Source: Streptomyces cinerochromogenes (GTDB lineage: Bacteria > Actinomycetota > Actinomycetes > Streptomycetales > Streptomycetaceae). From it: 64,000 nt of DNA. The notes beneath the pieces are model-generated. The model did no database searches. It was not told where the DNA came from and saw nothing but the letters and a program-made list of their open reading frames with translations. Shown piece after piece: positions 33,981-42,422 of the stretch; within the stretch, counting starts at the first letter, position 1, and each line of letters starts with the position of its first letter. Made by a program: the position numbers and the translations under genes. The stretch spans positions 372,001 to 436,000 of the forward strand of contig NZ_BMRM01000005.1 of NCBI RefSeq assembly GCF_014648635.1. The letters are read 5' to 3'.

Positions 33981-35807
33981 TCAGAGGGCGAGTTCGGGCT
34001 TGTGGTGGTCCAGCCACAGGGCAAGGTCGACGACGCGTTCCAGACGCAGGCGGTGGCCCCACTCCAGCCGGTCGGGCGGGGTGTCCAGGCAGGGCTTGAT
34101 CCGGGTCTCGTCGGCCAGGGCGCGGACCTGTTCGGTGGCGAGCGCGTCGCGGGCCATCTGCTGGAGGCCGCGGTTGTAGTCGGGGTGGTGGGTCGTCGGG
34201 TAGTGGTTCTTGGGCCGGTACAGCACCGAGTCCGGGGCGAGGCCCGTACCGATGACGCGGAGCAGGCTCTTCTCGCGGCCGTCGAAGCTCTTCAGCGCCC
34301 AGGGCGTGGAGAAGGCGTACTCGACGAGCCGGTGGTCGCAGTACGGCACCCGCACCTCCAGGCCCTGGGCCATGCTGAGGCGGTCCTTTCGGTGCAGGAG
34401 CTGGCGCAGCCAGCGGGTCAGGGACAGGTGCTGCATCTCGCGCTGCCGGTGCTCGGCGGGACCCTCGCCGTCGAGGTGCGGTACGGCGGCCAGTGCGCTG
34501 CGGTACGTGTCGTCGCGGAACTCGCCTATGCGGAGGTCGAGTTCGGGGTTGAGAGGCATGGCGGCCTCGTCGCCGGTGACCAGCAGCCACGGGAAAGTCC
34601 GCGCGGCGAGGGCCTTCGGGTTGTGGAACCAGGGGTAGCCGCCGAACACCTCGTCTGCGGCCTCGCCTGACAGGGCGACAGTGGAGTGCTGCCGTATCTC
34701 GCCGAACAGCAGGTACAGCGAGGTGTCCATGTCGCCCACTCCGATCGGCGAGTCGCGCGCCACGACGACCGCCTTGCGGTGCTCGGGGTCGAGCAGAGCA
34801 CGCGGGTCGAGGACGACGGTGCTGTGCTCCGTGCCGATGAAGGCGCCGGCCTCGGTGGCGTACGGGGTGTCGTGACCGGTGCGCAGGACGTCGCCCGTGA
34901 ACTGTTCGGCCTGGTCGCTGTAGTCGACGGCGTACGAGCGGATCCTCGCCTCCGTCCCCTCCCGCAGCCGTAGTTCGTCGGCGAACAGCGCGGTCAGGAC
35001 GGTGGAGTCGATGCCGCCGGAGAGCAGGCTGCACAGCGGGACGTCGGCCTCCAGCCGGCTGCGGGCCGCCGCGCCCACCAGCGCACGGATCCGCTCCACC
35101 GTCGCATCCTGATCGTCGCCGTGGTCCCTGGCCTCGAGCTGCCAGTAGCGGCGTTCGCGGATGCCGTGCCGGTCAAGGACCAGCAGCCCACCGGGCTCCA
35201 CCTCCCGGACCCCGGACCACACCGTCGGCCCGGTGTTGAACAGCAGGCTGTACGCCTCCCGCAGCCCGTCCGCGTCCACGCGGGGCCGTATCCCGGGGTG
35301 AGCGAACAGAGCCTTGGGTTCGGAGGCGAAGGCCACACCGCCGTCGACGGCCGCCCAGAACAGCGGCTTCACGCCGAGCCGGTCACGCACCAGCAGCAGC
35401 CGCTGTGCCCGCTCGTCCCAGACCGCGAACGCGAACATGCCCTCCAGGTGGTCGGCGACGTCCTCGCCCCACGCCTCGTAGGCGCGCAGCACCACCTCGG
35501 TGTCACTGCGGGTGCGGAACACATGACCCCTGCCACGCAGCTCGGTCCGCAGTTCGTGGTGGTTGTACACCTCGCCGCTGTAGGTGAGCACGATGTCCGG
35601 CTGCTCGGGGCGGTCGGCCATCGGCTGCACGCCGCCCTCGAGGTCGATGACGGCCAGGCGGCGATGGCCGATCGCGGCACGCTCGCCCAGCCAGACGCCT
35701 CCGGCATCGGGGCCGCGGGGCGTGAGGGTGGCGGTCATGGCCTCGATGACCGGGCCCTGGGTGCGAGCGTCATGGTGGAAGGACGCCCAGCCGGTGATTC
35801 CGCACAT
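33981..35807 (-). CDS. AsnB-type glutamine-dependent amidotransferase / asparagine synthetase-like
   Basis: 608 residues. N-terminal Ntn glutaminase with nucleophile Cys2 (MCGITGW), GHRRLAVIDLEGG and YNHHELR; C-terminal ATP-pyrophosphatase with the PP-loop SGGIDST at residues 263-269. Full length and intact, so it should adenylate a carboxylate and amidate it with glutamine-derived ammonia. Because it sits between the exporter (16 bp gap) and the P450 (11 bp gap), a biosynthetic role is likelier than housekeeping Asn synthesis. Family members also form amide or lactam bonds in natural products. ATG 35807 with AAGGAG. Confidence 0.9.
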   Translation of the reverse strand: MCGITGWASFHHDARTQGPVIEAMTATLTPRGPDAGGVWLGERAAIGHRRLAVIDLEGGVQPMADRPEQPDIVLTYSGEVYNHHELRTELRGRGHVFRTRSDTEVVLRAYEAWGEDVADHLEGMFAFAVWDERAQRLLLVRDRLGVKPLFWAAVDGGVAFASEPKALFAHPGIRPRVDADGLREAYSLLFNTGPTVWSGVREVEPGGLLVLDRHGIRERRYWQLEARDHGDDQDATVERIRALVGAAARSRLEADVPLCSLLSGGIDSTVLTALFADELRLREGTEARIRSYAVDYSDQAEQFTGDVLRTGHDTPYATEAGAFIGTEHSTVVLDPRALLDPEHRKAVVVARDSPIGVGDMDTSLYLLFGEIRQHSTVALSGEAADEVFGGYPWFHNPKALAARTFPWLLVTGDEAAMPLNPELDLRIGEFRDDTYRSALAAVPHLDGEGPAEHRQREMQHLSLTRWLRQLLHRKDRLSMAQGLEVRVPYCDHRLVEYAFSTPWALKSFDGREKSLLRVIGTGLAPDSVLYRPKNHYPTTHHPDYNRGLQQMARDALATEQVRALADETRIKPCLDTPPDRLEWGHRLRLERVVDLALWLDHHKPELAL

Positions 35808-35823
35808 ACGGGTGACTCCTTGC

Positions 35824-37242
35824 TCAACGACGGGCGGCGGACGCCGCGTCGGTGGTCTTCTCCGGCCCGACGGCCGGCCGTCGGGCGGGCAGCGCCGACA
35901 GAGGTACGGCGAGACAGGCGGCGGTAGCGGCCACGGCGAGGGCGGCGTGCACGCCGTCGGCAGGTCCGGCAAGGCCCCAGGCGGCGGTGGCCAGGGCCGG
36001 GCCCAGGATGAAACCGAGGCTGCGGGCGAACTGGACGGTCGAGCCGACGGTCGCGGTCCGCTCCGGTGGGGCGGCACCCATGACCAGGGCCTGGGTCGGG
36101 CCTCCGTTCAAGCCCATGCCGATGCCGGCCAGCGCCAGCCGCCAGGCGACGTCCAGCGGTGACCAGTCGCCGCCCAACGGAACGAGGAGAACCAGGCCGG
36201 CGGCGGTGAAGGCAGCGCCGGCGACTGCGGTCGGCCGGGCGCCGTACCAGTCGGCGAGGCGTCCGCCGAGCGGTCCGGCCAGGCCCATACCGAGCGGGTG
36301 GGCGAGCACGGTGAGCCCGGTGGTCGTGGCGCTGACGCCGTCGTCGCGCTGGAGGTGCAGGGCGACGACGTAGTGCATGGCGGCGAAGCCGGCCGCCAGC
36401 GTCAGTACCGCCCCGTGTGCCCGGAAGAGTCCCGAGACGCGCAGCACGCCGGTCACCGGGCGCCCTCCCGGACCGCGCAGCCACCACCACAGCGGCGGGA
36501 CTGCCGCGAGCGCGAGCACCAGCCACGCCGGACGGTCCGAGGCCAGGGTCAGCGCCAGCAGCAGAGCCGCCACCCCGGTGGCCACCAGGAGGGCCTCTGC
36601 CGCCGAGCGCCGGTCGGGCCGGCGCAGGGCGCCGTCCGGCGGCATCGCGCGCCGGGCCACGACCAGGGCGAGCGCACAGAAGGGGATCTTGACGAGGAAG
36701 ACGGCGTGCCAGCCCAGATGGTCCAGGAGCAGCCCGCCCACGGCCGGCCCGGTCAGCGCCCCCAGCGGACCCAGGGTCGCGGGCACGCTCATCGCCCGCC
36801 CTCGCCTCTCGGGCCGTACGGAGCGGATCGCGAGGACCGGCATCAGCACGAACAGCACTGCCCCGAACACGCCCTGCCCGATGCGGGCGACGATCAGCCA
36901 GGCAGCCCAGGGAGCGGCGGCCGCCAACGCGCTGCACAGTGCGAAGCCGGCGGTCGCGACGAGTACGGCGGAGCGCATTCCCACACCGTCCAGCCGGCGG
37001 CCTACAGGCAACAGCAGTGCGACGACGGGAAGCTGGTAGCCGAGCACGGCCCACTGGGCGGTCGCGGCGGAGACGTGCAGGCCGTCGGCGATGTCCGCGA
37101 GAGCCACGTTGACGATGCTCATGTCGAGCATCGCCACGAACGAGAGCATGCCCGCCACGGCCACCAGCAGCCAGCGGTCCTCGCCGGCAGAGCCGTCGGG
37201 TATGTGTCCGGGCTGTTCCGAACCGGGTCTGTTGTCTGTCAC
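35824..37242 (-). CDS. MFS exporter (DHA2-like, 14 helices)
   Basis: 472 residues with about 14 hydrophobic helices. The start region LDMSIVNVALADIADGLHVS and QWAVLGYQLPVVALLLPVGRRLDGVG are typical of DHA2 drug-efflux transporters; motif C-like GPLGALTGPAVGGLLLD follows. GTG 37242 is preferred because GAGGGG lies upstream and the preceding in-frame residues look non-coding. It heads the biosynthetic gene series AsnB-P450-PvcA and is the probable exporter of the product. 154 bp separate it from the ABC ATPase gene, room for an internal promoter. Confidence 0.85.
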   Translation of the reverse strand: MTDNRPGSEQPGHIPDGSAGEDRWLLVAVAGMLSFVAMLDMSIVNVALADIADGLHVSAATAQWAVLGYQLPVVALLLPVGRRLDGVGMRSAVLVATAGFALCSALAAAAPWAAWLIVARIGQGVFGAVLFVLMPVLAIRSVRPERRGRAMSVPATLGPLGALTGPAVGGLLLDHLGWHAVFLVKIPFCALALVVARRAMPPDGALRRPDRRSAAEALLVATGVAALLLALTLASDRPAWLVLALAAVPPLWWWLRGPGGRPVTGVLRVSGLFRAHGAVLTLAAGFAAMHYVVALHLQRDDGVSATTTGLTVLAHPLGMGLAGPLGGRLADWYGARPTAVAGAAFTAAGLVLLVPLGGDWSPLDVAWRLALAGIGMGLNGGPTQALVMGAAPPERTATVGSTVQFARSLGFILGPALATAAWGLAGPADGVHAALAVAATAACLAVPLSALPARRPAVGPEKTTDAASAARR

Positions 37243-37396
37243 CTTTCTGCCCCTCGCCTTCGTGGGCGGGCTGCCGGAAGGCAGCCTCGTCCCACAAGTC
37301 GGGAGGGACCGCACGTGAGTTCCCGGACCTGTCCGGAAGAAATGTGACGGGGAGGCTGGATCCGGCCTCTGAGGTGACGGCGACACGCGGCGAATA

Positions 37397-38206
37397 TCAG
37401 GGAAGAGGTCTCCGAGGTGCCCGGGGCTCCGCGTCGGCGGGTGCCCGGTGGTCGAAGGCGATCAAGGGATCCCCGGTGAGGGGGTGGTCGACCACGGCCG
37501 CCCGCACCCCGAACACCTGCGCCATCAGGGCGGGCGTGAGCACCTCGCGCGGCGAGCCGGAGGCGACGACCGATCCGGCGTGCAGGACGTGGAGGCGGTC
37601 GCAGACGGAAGCAGCCGCGTTGAGGTCGTGCAGCGACACCAACGTGGTACGGCGCTGGGCCCGCAGCAAGGCGAGCAGGCCGACCTGGTGGCGGATGTCG
37701 AGATGATTCGTCGGCTCGTCGAGGACCAGGACGTCAGGACTCTGGGCGAACGCACGGGCCAGCAGGACGCGTTGGCGTTCCCCGCCGGACAGCGCCGTGA
37801 ACCGGCGACCCGCCTGTTCGTCCATGCCGACGTCGGCCAACGCACGGGCGACGATGTCCCGGTCAGTGGCGTCCTCACCGGCGAAGGCTCGCTTGTAGGG
37901 GGTGCGGCCCATGGCGACGACCTCGCGCACGCTCAGCTCGAAGTCGCTCCCCCGCTCCTGCGGGAGAGCGGCCACGTGCCGCGCCGACTCGGCCGGGCTC
38001 AGCTCGCGCAGATCGGTGCCGGCCAGACGTACCCGCCCGGCGGCGGGCTTCAGGTGCCGGTAGACGGTGCGCAGGAGCGTGGACTTGCCGCTGCCGTTCG
38101 GCCCGACCAGTCCGGTGATCTCGCCCTCGGCGGCGATCAGGTGGGCACCCGCGACGACCGTACGGCCGGCGTAGGCGACATGCAGGTCCTCGATGTCGAT
38201 CCTCAA
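37397..38206 (-). CDS. Metallophore/cobalamin-type ABC importer ATPase (FepC/BtuD-like)
   Basis: 269 residues. Walker A GPNGSGKST, Q-loop LPQERGS, signature LSGGERQR, Walker B VLVLDEPTNHLD and the switch His in SLHDLNAAA. The order and HLDIRHQ match FecE/FepC-type ATPases. The start is TTG at 38206, overlapping the permease stop by 4 nt (TTGA) with GGGAG upstream; no ATG or GTG in frame aligns better. It powers the permease and lipoprotein encoded immediately upstream. Confidence 0.92.
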   Translation of the reverse strand: MRIDIEDLHVAYAGRTVVAGAHLIAAEGEITGLVGPNGSGKSTLLRTVYRHLKPAAGRVRLAGTDLRELSPAESARHVAALPQERGSDFELSVREVVAMGRTPYKRAFAGEDATDRDIVARALADVGMDEQAGRRFTALSGGERQRVLLARAFAQSPDVLVLDEPTNHLDIRHQVGLLALLRAQRRTTLVSLHDLNAAASVCDRLHVLHAGSVVASGSPREVLTPALMAQVFGVRAAVVDHPLTGDPLIAFDHRAPADAEPRAPRRPLP

Positions 38207-39273
38207 CTGCCGCTCCCCAGGCGCCGGTCCAGCAGATACAGCAGGGCCGGAGCCCCGAGCAGCGACGTGACCACGCCCACCGGCAGCTCCTGCGTGTCCA
38301 TGGCCGTACGGCAGACGATGTCGACCACCACCAGCAGCACTGCCCCGAACAGGGCCGAGACCGGAAGCAGGCGCCGGTGGTCGCCGCCGACGATCAGGCG
38401 GCAGACGTGCGGCACCATCAGGGCGACGAAGGCGATGGCGCCGGAGACGGCGACCAGGACGCCGGTCAGCACGCTGGTCACGGCGAACAGTTCGCGGCGC
38501 AGCCGGGTGACGTCGACACCGAGTCCGGCCGCCGTCTCGTCGCCCATCAGCAGAGCGTTCAGGCCGCGGGCACGCGCCTGCAGCCACAGCAGAGCGACGG
38601 GCACGGCGACGGCGGGCACGGCGAGCATCTGCCAGTTCGCTCCGCTGAGGCTGCCCATGAGCCAGAACAGCACGCTGTGCGTCTGCTGCTCGTCCCCGGC
38701 CTGCAGCACCAGGTAGCTGGTGAAGCCGGACAGGAACTGGCCGATCGCGACCCCGGCCAGTACCAGGCGCAGCGGTGCGAAGCCCCCGCCGCGCCGGGCC
38801 ACCGCCCACACCAGCGCGAAGGCGGCCAGCGCACCGGCGAAGGCCGCGCCGGACAGGCCGAGGCCCAGTGCCCCGCCCGCGCCGAGTCCGAGCACGATCG
38901 CGACGACCGCCCCGAGGGAGGCTCCGTTGGAGATCCCCAGCAGATACGGGTCGGCCAGCGGGTTGCGCACCAGCGCCTGTACGGCCGTACCGACGACACC
39001 GAGCCCGGCGCCGACGAGAGCGGCGAGCAGGGCGCGCGGAACGCGCAGTTGCCAGACGATCAGGTCGTTCGTGCCGGGCCGCGGCGCCTCACCGGACAGT
39101 CTTCGCCACACCACGCCCCACACCTCGCCGGGCGGGATGGACGTCGATCCCCAGGCCACCGCGGCCGTCAGCGCGGCCGGCAGCGCCACTGCGAGGACTA
39201 CCGCCAGCGGTGTCGCGGGCAGACTGCGTTCTTCCGGAGCCGAGGCTTTTCGGCGCACCAGCGTGGAGGGCAT
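38203..39273 (-). CDS. FecCD/BtuC-family ABC importer permease
   Basis: 356 residues with about ten helices. Family hallmarks include RVPRALLAALVGAGLGVVGT, QALVRNPLADPYLLGISNGA, the cytoplasmic GDETAAGLGVDV coupling loop and AFVALMVPHVCRLIVGGDHR. Only one permease gene is present, so the importer would be a homodimer as in BtuC. ATG 39273 lies 2 nt after the binding-protein stop; translation is probably coupled. Substrate class: siderophore, heme, cobalamin or another metallophore. Confidence 0.92.
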   Translation of the reverse strand: MPSTLVRRKASAPEERSLPATPLAVVLAVALPAALTAAVAWGSTSIPPGEVWGVVWRRLSGEAPRPGTNDLIVWQLRVPRALLAALVGAGLGVVGTAVQALVRNPLADPYLLGISNGASLGAVVAIVLGLGAGGALGLGLSGAAFAGALAAFALVWAVARRGGGFAPLRLVLAGVAIGQFLSGFTSYLVLQAGDEQQTHSVLFWLMGSLSGANWQMLAVPAVAVPVALLWLQARARGLNALLMGDETAAGLGVDVTRLRRELFAVTSVLTGVLVAVSGAIAFVALMVPHVCRLIVGGDHRRLLPVSALFGAVLLVVVDIVCRTAMDTQELPVGVVTSLLGAPALLYLLDRRLGSGS

Positions 39274-39275
39274 GG

Positions 39276-40355
39276 TCAGCCGACCTTGCCCGGGTAGAGG
39301 GCCTTGGCGATCTCCTCGACCGTGTCGGCGTTCCCGACTCCCGCGATGGTCGTCCGTTCGGAGCCGACGCGCAGGAGGTGGCCTTCCTTCACTGCCTTGA
39401 GGCCCTTGGTCGCCGGATGGGACCTCAGCCACTGTTCGGCCTCGTCGAATGCCTTCTTGTTCGCCACCTCGCTGCCCCGGTTGCGGATCCCGAGCTGGAT
39501 CCAGTCGGGGTTCTTGGCGATCACGTCCTCCCAGCCGACCTGCTTGTAGTCGCCGTCGCAGTCGGCGAAGACGTTGCGGGCACCGGCCAGGGTGATGACC
39601 GCGTTGGCGACCTGGCGGTTGCAGGTGACGGAGGGCTGCTCGGTGCCGGCGTCGTAGTCGAAGAAGAAGTACGTCGGCCGCTTGTTCTCCGCCGTGCCGG
39701 CGATCGCCTTCTGGACGGCGTCCACCTTCTCCTTCATCCCGGTGACGAGTTCCTTCGCCCGTGCGCTCGTGCCGGTGACCGCGCCGAGAGAGGTGATGTC
39801 GGCCTCCACCGCGGACAGGTCGGTCACCGGGGTCCTGCTCTGTGCCGCGCAGGCGGTGGACTTCAGGTAGATGTGCTGGATTCCGGCGGCCTGGAACTCC
39901 TCTGCCGTCGGCGCGTCCCCCATTCCTCCGCCGCCCATGCCGCCCATGGAGGCGAAGGTGTCGACGTACAGGTCGGCGCCGGAGCCGAGCAGCTTCTCCT
40001 TGGGGATGACGCTCCGGCTGAGCACCTTCACCTTCTGCGCCTGGGCGTCGAGCGTGCGGGGCAAGGTGCCCTTGCCCGGCGGGAAGCCGGTGCCGATCAC
40101 CTTGTCACCGGCACCGAGGCGCAGCAGCAGTTCCAGGCTGGAGGCGTTGCTGGTGACGATCTTCTTCGGGGCGCTGGAGAAGGTGGTCCTGGCGCCCGTG
40201 CAGTCGGTGACGGACACCGGGTAGGCGCCCGGGACGGAGTCTTCGGCCTGCCCCGCGCTCCCGCTGCCGGTGTCCTTCTGCCCGCTGCCGCAGCCCGCCG
40301 CCAGCAGGCCGCCGAGCACGACGGCCGCCGTACCGCCCCACACTCGAGAACGCAT
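39276..40355 (-). CDS. Metallophore-binding lipoprotein with Met-rich loop
   Basis: 359 residues, type III solute-binding protein of the FepB/BtuF class. The signal peptide ends in lipobox LAAGC with Cys22. Two lobes: SAPKKIVTSNASSLELLLRLG and NPDWIQLGIRNRGSE. An unusual loop between residues 137 and 146 reads MGGMGGGGMG, with Met137, Met140 and Met145, placing three thioethers where the lobe faces the ligand cleft or a partner. Such Met clusters are often Cu(I) ligands (general knowledge). ATG 40355 with GGGAG at 7 nt. It heads the importer genes and has a candidate ECF promoter upstream. Confidence 0.9.
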   Translation of the reverse strand: MRSRVWGGTAAVVLGGLLAAGCGSGQKDTGSGSAGQAEDSVPGAYPVSVTDCTGARTTFSSAPKKIVTSNASSLELLLRLGAGDKVIGTGFPPGKGTLPRTLDAQAQKVKVLSRSVIPKEKLLGSGADLYVDTFASMGGMGGGGMGDAPTAEEFQAAGIQHIYLKSTACAAQSRTPVTDLSAVEADITSLGAVTGTSARAKELVTGMKEKVDAVQKAIAGTAENKRPTYFFFDYDAGTEQPSVTCNRQVANAVITLAGARNVFADCDGDYKQVGWEDVIAKNPDWIQLGIRNRGSEVANKKAFDEAEQWLRSHPATKGLKAVKEGHLLRVGSERTTIAGVGNADTVEEIAKALYPGKVG

Positions 40356-40412
40356 CGAACAACTCCCGGATCCACTCGGTACGCGGGCGAACCTCCGTCA
40401 CCCGCTCCAGAA

Positions 40413-40439
40413 GTCGGGGCGAACACCACGCGAGTTCCC
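40413..40439 (-). promoter_or_regulatory. Candidate ECF-sigma promoter before the importer operon
   Basis: On the minus strand GGGAACT (40439-40433), a 16-nt spacer and CGAC (40416-40413), the usual look of ECF promoters (GGAAC near -35, CGxC/GTC near -10). It is about 58 nt upstream of the binding-protein ATG. The adjacent ECF gene is the natural candidate to read it. Confidence 0.55.
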
Positions 40440-40461
40440 GGGAGTTCCAGGGAGTTCCCGG
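40432..40461. repeat. Three 10-bp direct repeats over the promoter
   Basis: GAGTTCCCGG (40432-40441), GAGTTCCAGG (40442-40451) and GAGTTCCCGG (40452-40461). The spacing of 10 bp puts them on one helix face, as in a multi-site operator. Each copy read on the minus strand contains GGAACTC, so the -35 element of the candidate promoter is part of the array. Confidence 0.75.
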
Positions 40462-40509
40462 AAAGTTGGCGGCACGGCTCGGGAGAGCGGTTCCCAGGTG
40501 CTGACGAGA

Positions 40510-40546
40510 GTGTCGGTGCCGGGGTTTTCCCGGTCGGCACCGACAC
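40510..40546 (-). terminator. Hairpin terminator behind the ECF sigma gene
   Basis: 12-bp perfect stem GTGTCGGTGCCG (40510-40521) with its complement at 40535-40546 and a 13-nt loop containing TTTT. It lies 12 bp past the ECF stop on the minus strand, so the importer operon probably has its own promoter. Confidence 0.82.
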
Positions 40547-40558
40547 CCTCCCGGAGCG

Positions 40559-41173
40559 TCAGGCTGCCGGCGTGGCGGTCCTCTCCACCTCGTCGAGCAG
40601 GTCCATCAGGGCCGCCCGGGCGCGGGCCACGCGGGAGCGGACCGTGCCGACCGGGCAGTCGCTCACCTCGGCGGCCTCCGCATACGGCAGGCCGAGCAGC
40701 TGCGTGAGGGTGAACGCCTCCCGGCGGTCATCGGGCAGCGACGCCAGCAGGTCCAGCAGGGCGATGCCGTCGTCAAAACCGGGCAGGTCGCACGGCTGGG
40801 CCAGTTCGGCGGCCAGCTGCCAGTCCGGTACGTCCGCGAGGCGCGGCCTGGCGGCGGCGTACCGGTAGCTGTCGATCACCGCGCGGCGGGCGATGGACAG
40901 CAGCCACGCGCGCGCCGAGGAACGCCCCTCGAAGCGGTGCAGGCTGCCGAGCGCGCGCAGGAAGGTGTCCTGTGCCAGGTCGTCCACGGCCTGGGGGTCG
41001 CCGCACAGATAGGCGACGTAGCGCTGGACGTCCCGGTGCAGGGCGCCCACGAACTGCTCGACCGCGTGCGCGTCACCGCCGCGGGCGGCCAGGGCCCATG
41101 CGGTGATCGATTCGTCGAGTGCTGCCGGGGTGTCACTCCGGGGGCGCGAGGTGGGCAGGGCAGAGGTAGTCAC
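40559..41173 (-). CDS. ECF sigma factor, resembles mycobacterial SigC
   Basis: 204 residues with only regions 2 and 4. Region 2: VDDLAQDTFLRALGSLHRFE and SARAWLLSIARRAVIDSYR; region 4: LPDDRREAFTLTQLLGLPYAEAAEVS (part), then CPVGTVRSRVARARAAL. From memory, M. tuberculosis SigC has a very similar region 4 (LTQLLGLxYAxAA...CPVGTxRSRVARAR) and also lacks a linked anti-sigma gene. No anti-sigma gene is found here either. GTG 41173 has AGAAGGA at RBS distance. It lies between the Met-rich membrane protein and the importer operon, all on one strand. Confidence 0.88.
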   Translation of the reverse strand: MTTSALPTSRPRSDTPAALDESITAWALAARGGDAHAVEQFVGALHRDVQRYVAYLCGDPQAVDDLAQDTFLRALGSLHRFEGRSSARAWLLSIARRAVIDSYRYAAARPRLADVPDWQLAAELAQPCDLPGFDDGIALLDLLASLPDDRREAFTLTQLLGLPYAEAAEVSDCPVGTVRSRVARARAALMDLLDEVERTATPAA

Positions 41174-41372
41174 CTGGTGTCCTTCTCGGGTCAACCGTGA
41201 TCCGGACCAGGGGCGCGCCACAGCGCGCGGTCCGGTGAAAGGGGGAGAGACGGCCCTACGGCGTCGCTGTGGCGCTACCACGCCTGTGCTGGTGTGCAGC
41301 GCCTGTGCGGTCGTACGGCCGTGGCCCGAGGCGCACACGGGGAGCCGGGCAGCCTCGGGAAACCAGCTGTCT

Positions 41373-42101
41373 TCAGACGACAGCCGTCCCCACCGGCGGC
41401 CCCCGAGAGGTGATCGCGTGGACGAGGAGAAGGAGACGCGGCGCCCGGTCCGAGCGGCGGCGCCGCGGGCGGACTCGCGGGCGGTCGGGGGTACCGGGCA
41501 GGGCGAACAGCAACCGCAGCGGCGCCGCCAGCCATCCGGCCGCCGCCCGCAGGATCCGGAAGGCGGCCTTCTCGCCGTACGCCAGCCACAGGCCGCACAA
41601 CACCGCGGCGAGCAGGTGGGCGGCGAGCATGCCGAACGACGACGAACCGCCGTCCATGGAGTGGCCCATGTGATCCATGGGGCTCATGCCCGTGTGGTCC
41701 CTGTGCAGGGCACCCATGTCCATGGAGCCCATGTGCATCGAGCCCATGTGCATCGAGCCCATGTGCATCGAGCCCATGCCCATGGAGCTGTGCATGGAGC
41801 TCATGCCGCTCATGTCCATGGATGCGGAGCCGCCGGACGAGCTGGAGGCCGACTGGGCGTGGGAGAACGCCTCGTGCAGTGCGGTCTGGGCCGCGACCAC
41901 GACCGCCACGACCAACGGCAGCCCGCGCTCCCGCCCCGCCAGGCACCAGCCCACGGCACCGGTGACGGCCCCGCCGGCGGCCAGCGCCCACGCGGGCACG
42001 TCGGTGCCGGACATCAGGACGTGGCCCAGGGCAGCGAGCAGCACGCACACGGCCGCGAACACCGCGGCCCGTATCGCGCGAGCACACCACCCTGCTGTCA
42101 T
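41373..42101 (-). CDS. Membrane protein with Met/His-rich metal-binding-like segment
   Basis: 242 residues. Two or three hydrophobic helices (about 8-30, 38-55, 60-78), then an extended stretch at residues 95-149 built from SM, HM, GSM and DM units (for example GSMHMGSMHMG), more than 20 Met and several His, then one more helix (about 155-175) and a basic tail. Such Met/His clusters bind Cu(I)/Cu(II) in PcoE- or CopB-type proteins (general knowledge). The helices are homologous to the protein at 58133-58711 (IRAAVFAAVCVLLAALGH versus VRAAVFAALCVLLAAGGH). ATG 42101 after GAGG. The ECF gene follows 200 bp later. Confidence 0.8.
   Translation of the reverse strand: MTAGWCARAIRAAVFAAVCVLLAALGHVLMSGTDVPAWALAAGGAVTGAVGWCLAGRERGLPLVVAVVVAAQTALHEAFSHAQSASSSSGGSASMDMSGMSSMHSSMGMGSMHMGSMHMGSMHMGSMDMGALHRDHTGMSPMDHMGHSMDGGSSSFGMLAAHLLAAVLCGLWLAYGEKAAFRILRAAAGWLAAPLRLLFALPGTPDRPRVRPRRRRSDRAPRLLLLVHAITSRGPPVGTAVV
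41731..41775. repeat. 15-bp tandem repeat within the Met-rich coding region
   Basis: Three identical units of 15 bp (ATGTGCATCGAGCCC) at 41731-41745, 41746-41760 and 41761-41775, each encoding GSMHM on the minus strand. The flanking units are degenerate versions. Confidence 0.9.
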
Positions 42102-42422
42102 GGCGCCTCATCCTCGCATCCGGGCTTCGGCCGTCATGCGTGGGTACGGACATCCACGGGAGACCGTACTCAATCCGCAGGGTGTGATCCATCCCACGAC
42201 GACCGGCGGGAACTCGACGACACTCTGCCCCGACATCTGGGGACGGCACCAGGTCACCCGGCCGCCGGCCGGCCCCGGCCCACAAGCGTCACGTCCACAC
42301 CGCGCGGCGACAGGGACCGGACGCCGACCGCGGGAAAGCGAGGGCCGTGGACGTACGGCCGGTCGCCGAGGCCTACGGAACGGCGACGGAGACGGTCAAC
42401 AGGGCTGCCGCGCCACGGAGGG
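42102..42422. other. Intergenic region with a plus-strand ECF-promoter-like site
   Basis: No gene is supported in these 320 bp. It must hold the promoter of the Met-rich protein (minus). On the plus strand GGGAACT (42208-42214), a 16-nt spacer and CGAC (42231-42234) repeat exactly the layout found before the importer operon, but they point away from it towards the 3' end of the MFS gene. It might start an antisense or small RNA, or be chance. Confidence 0.45.
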
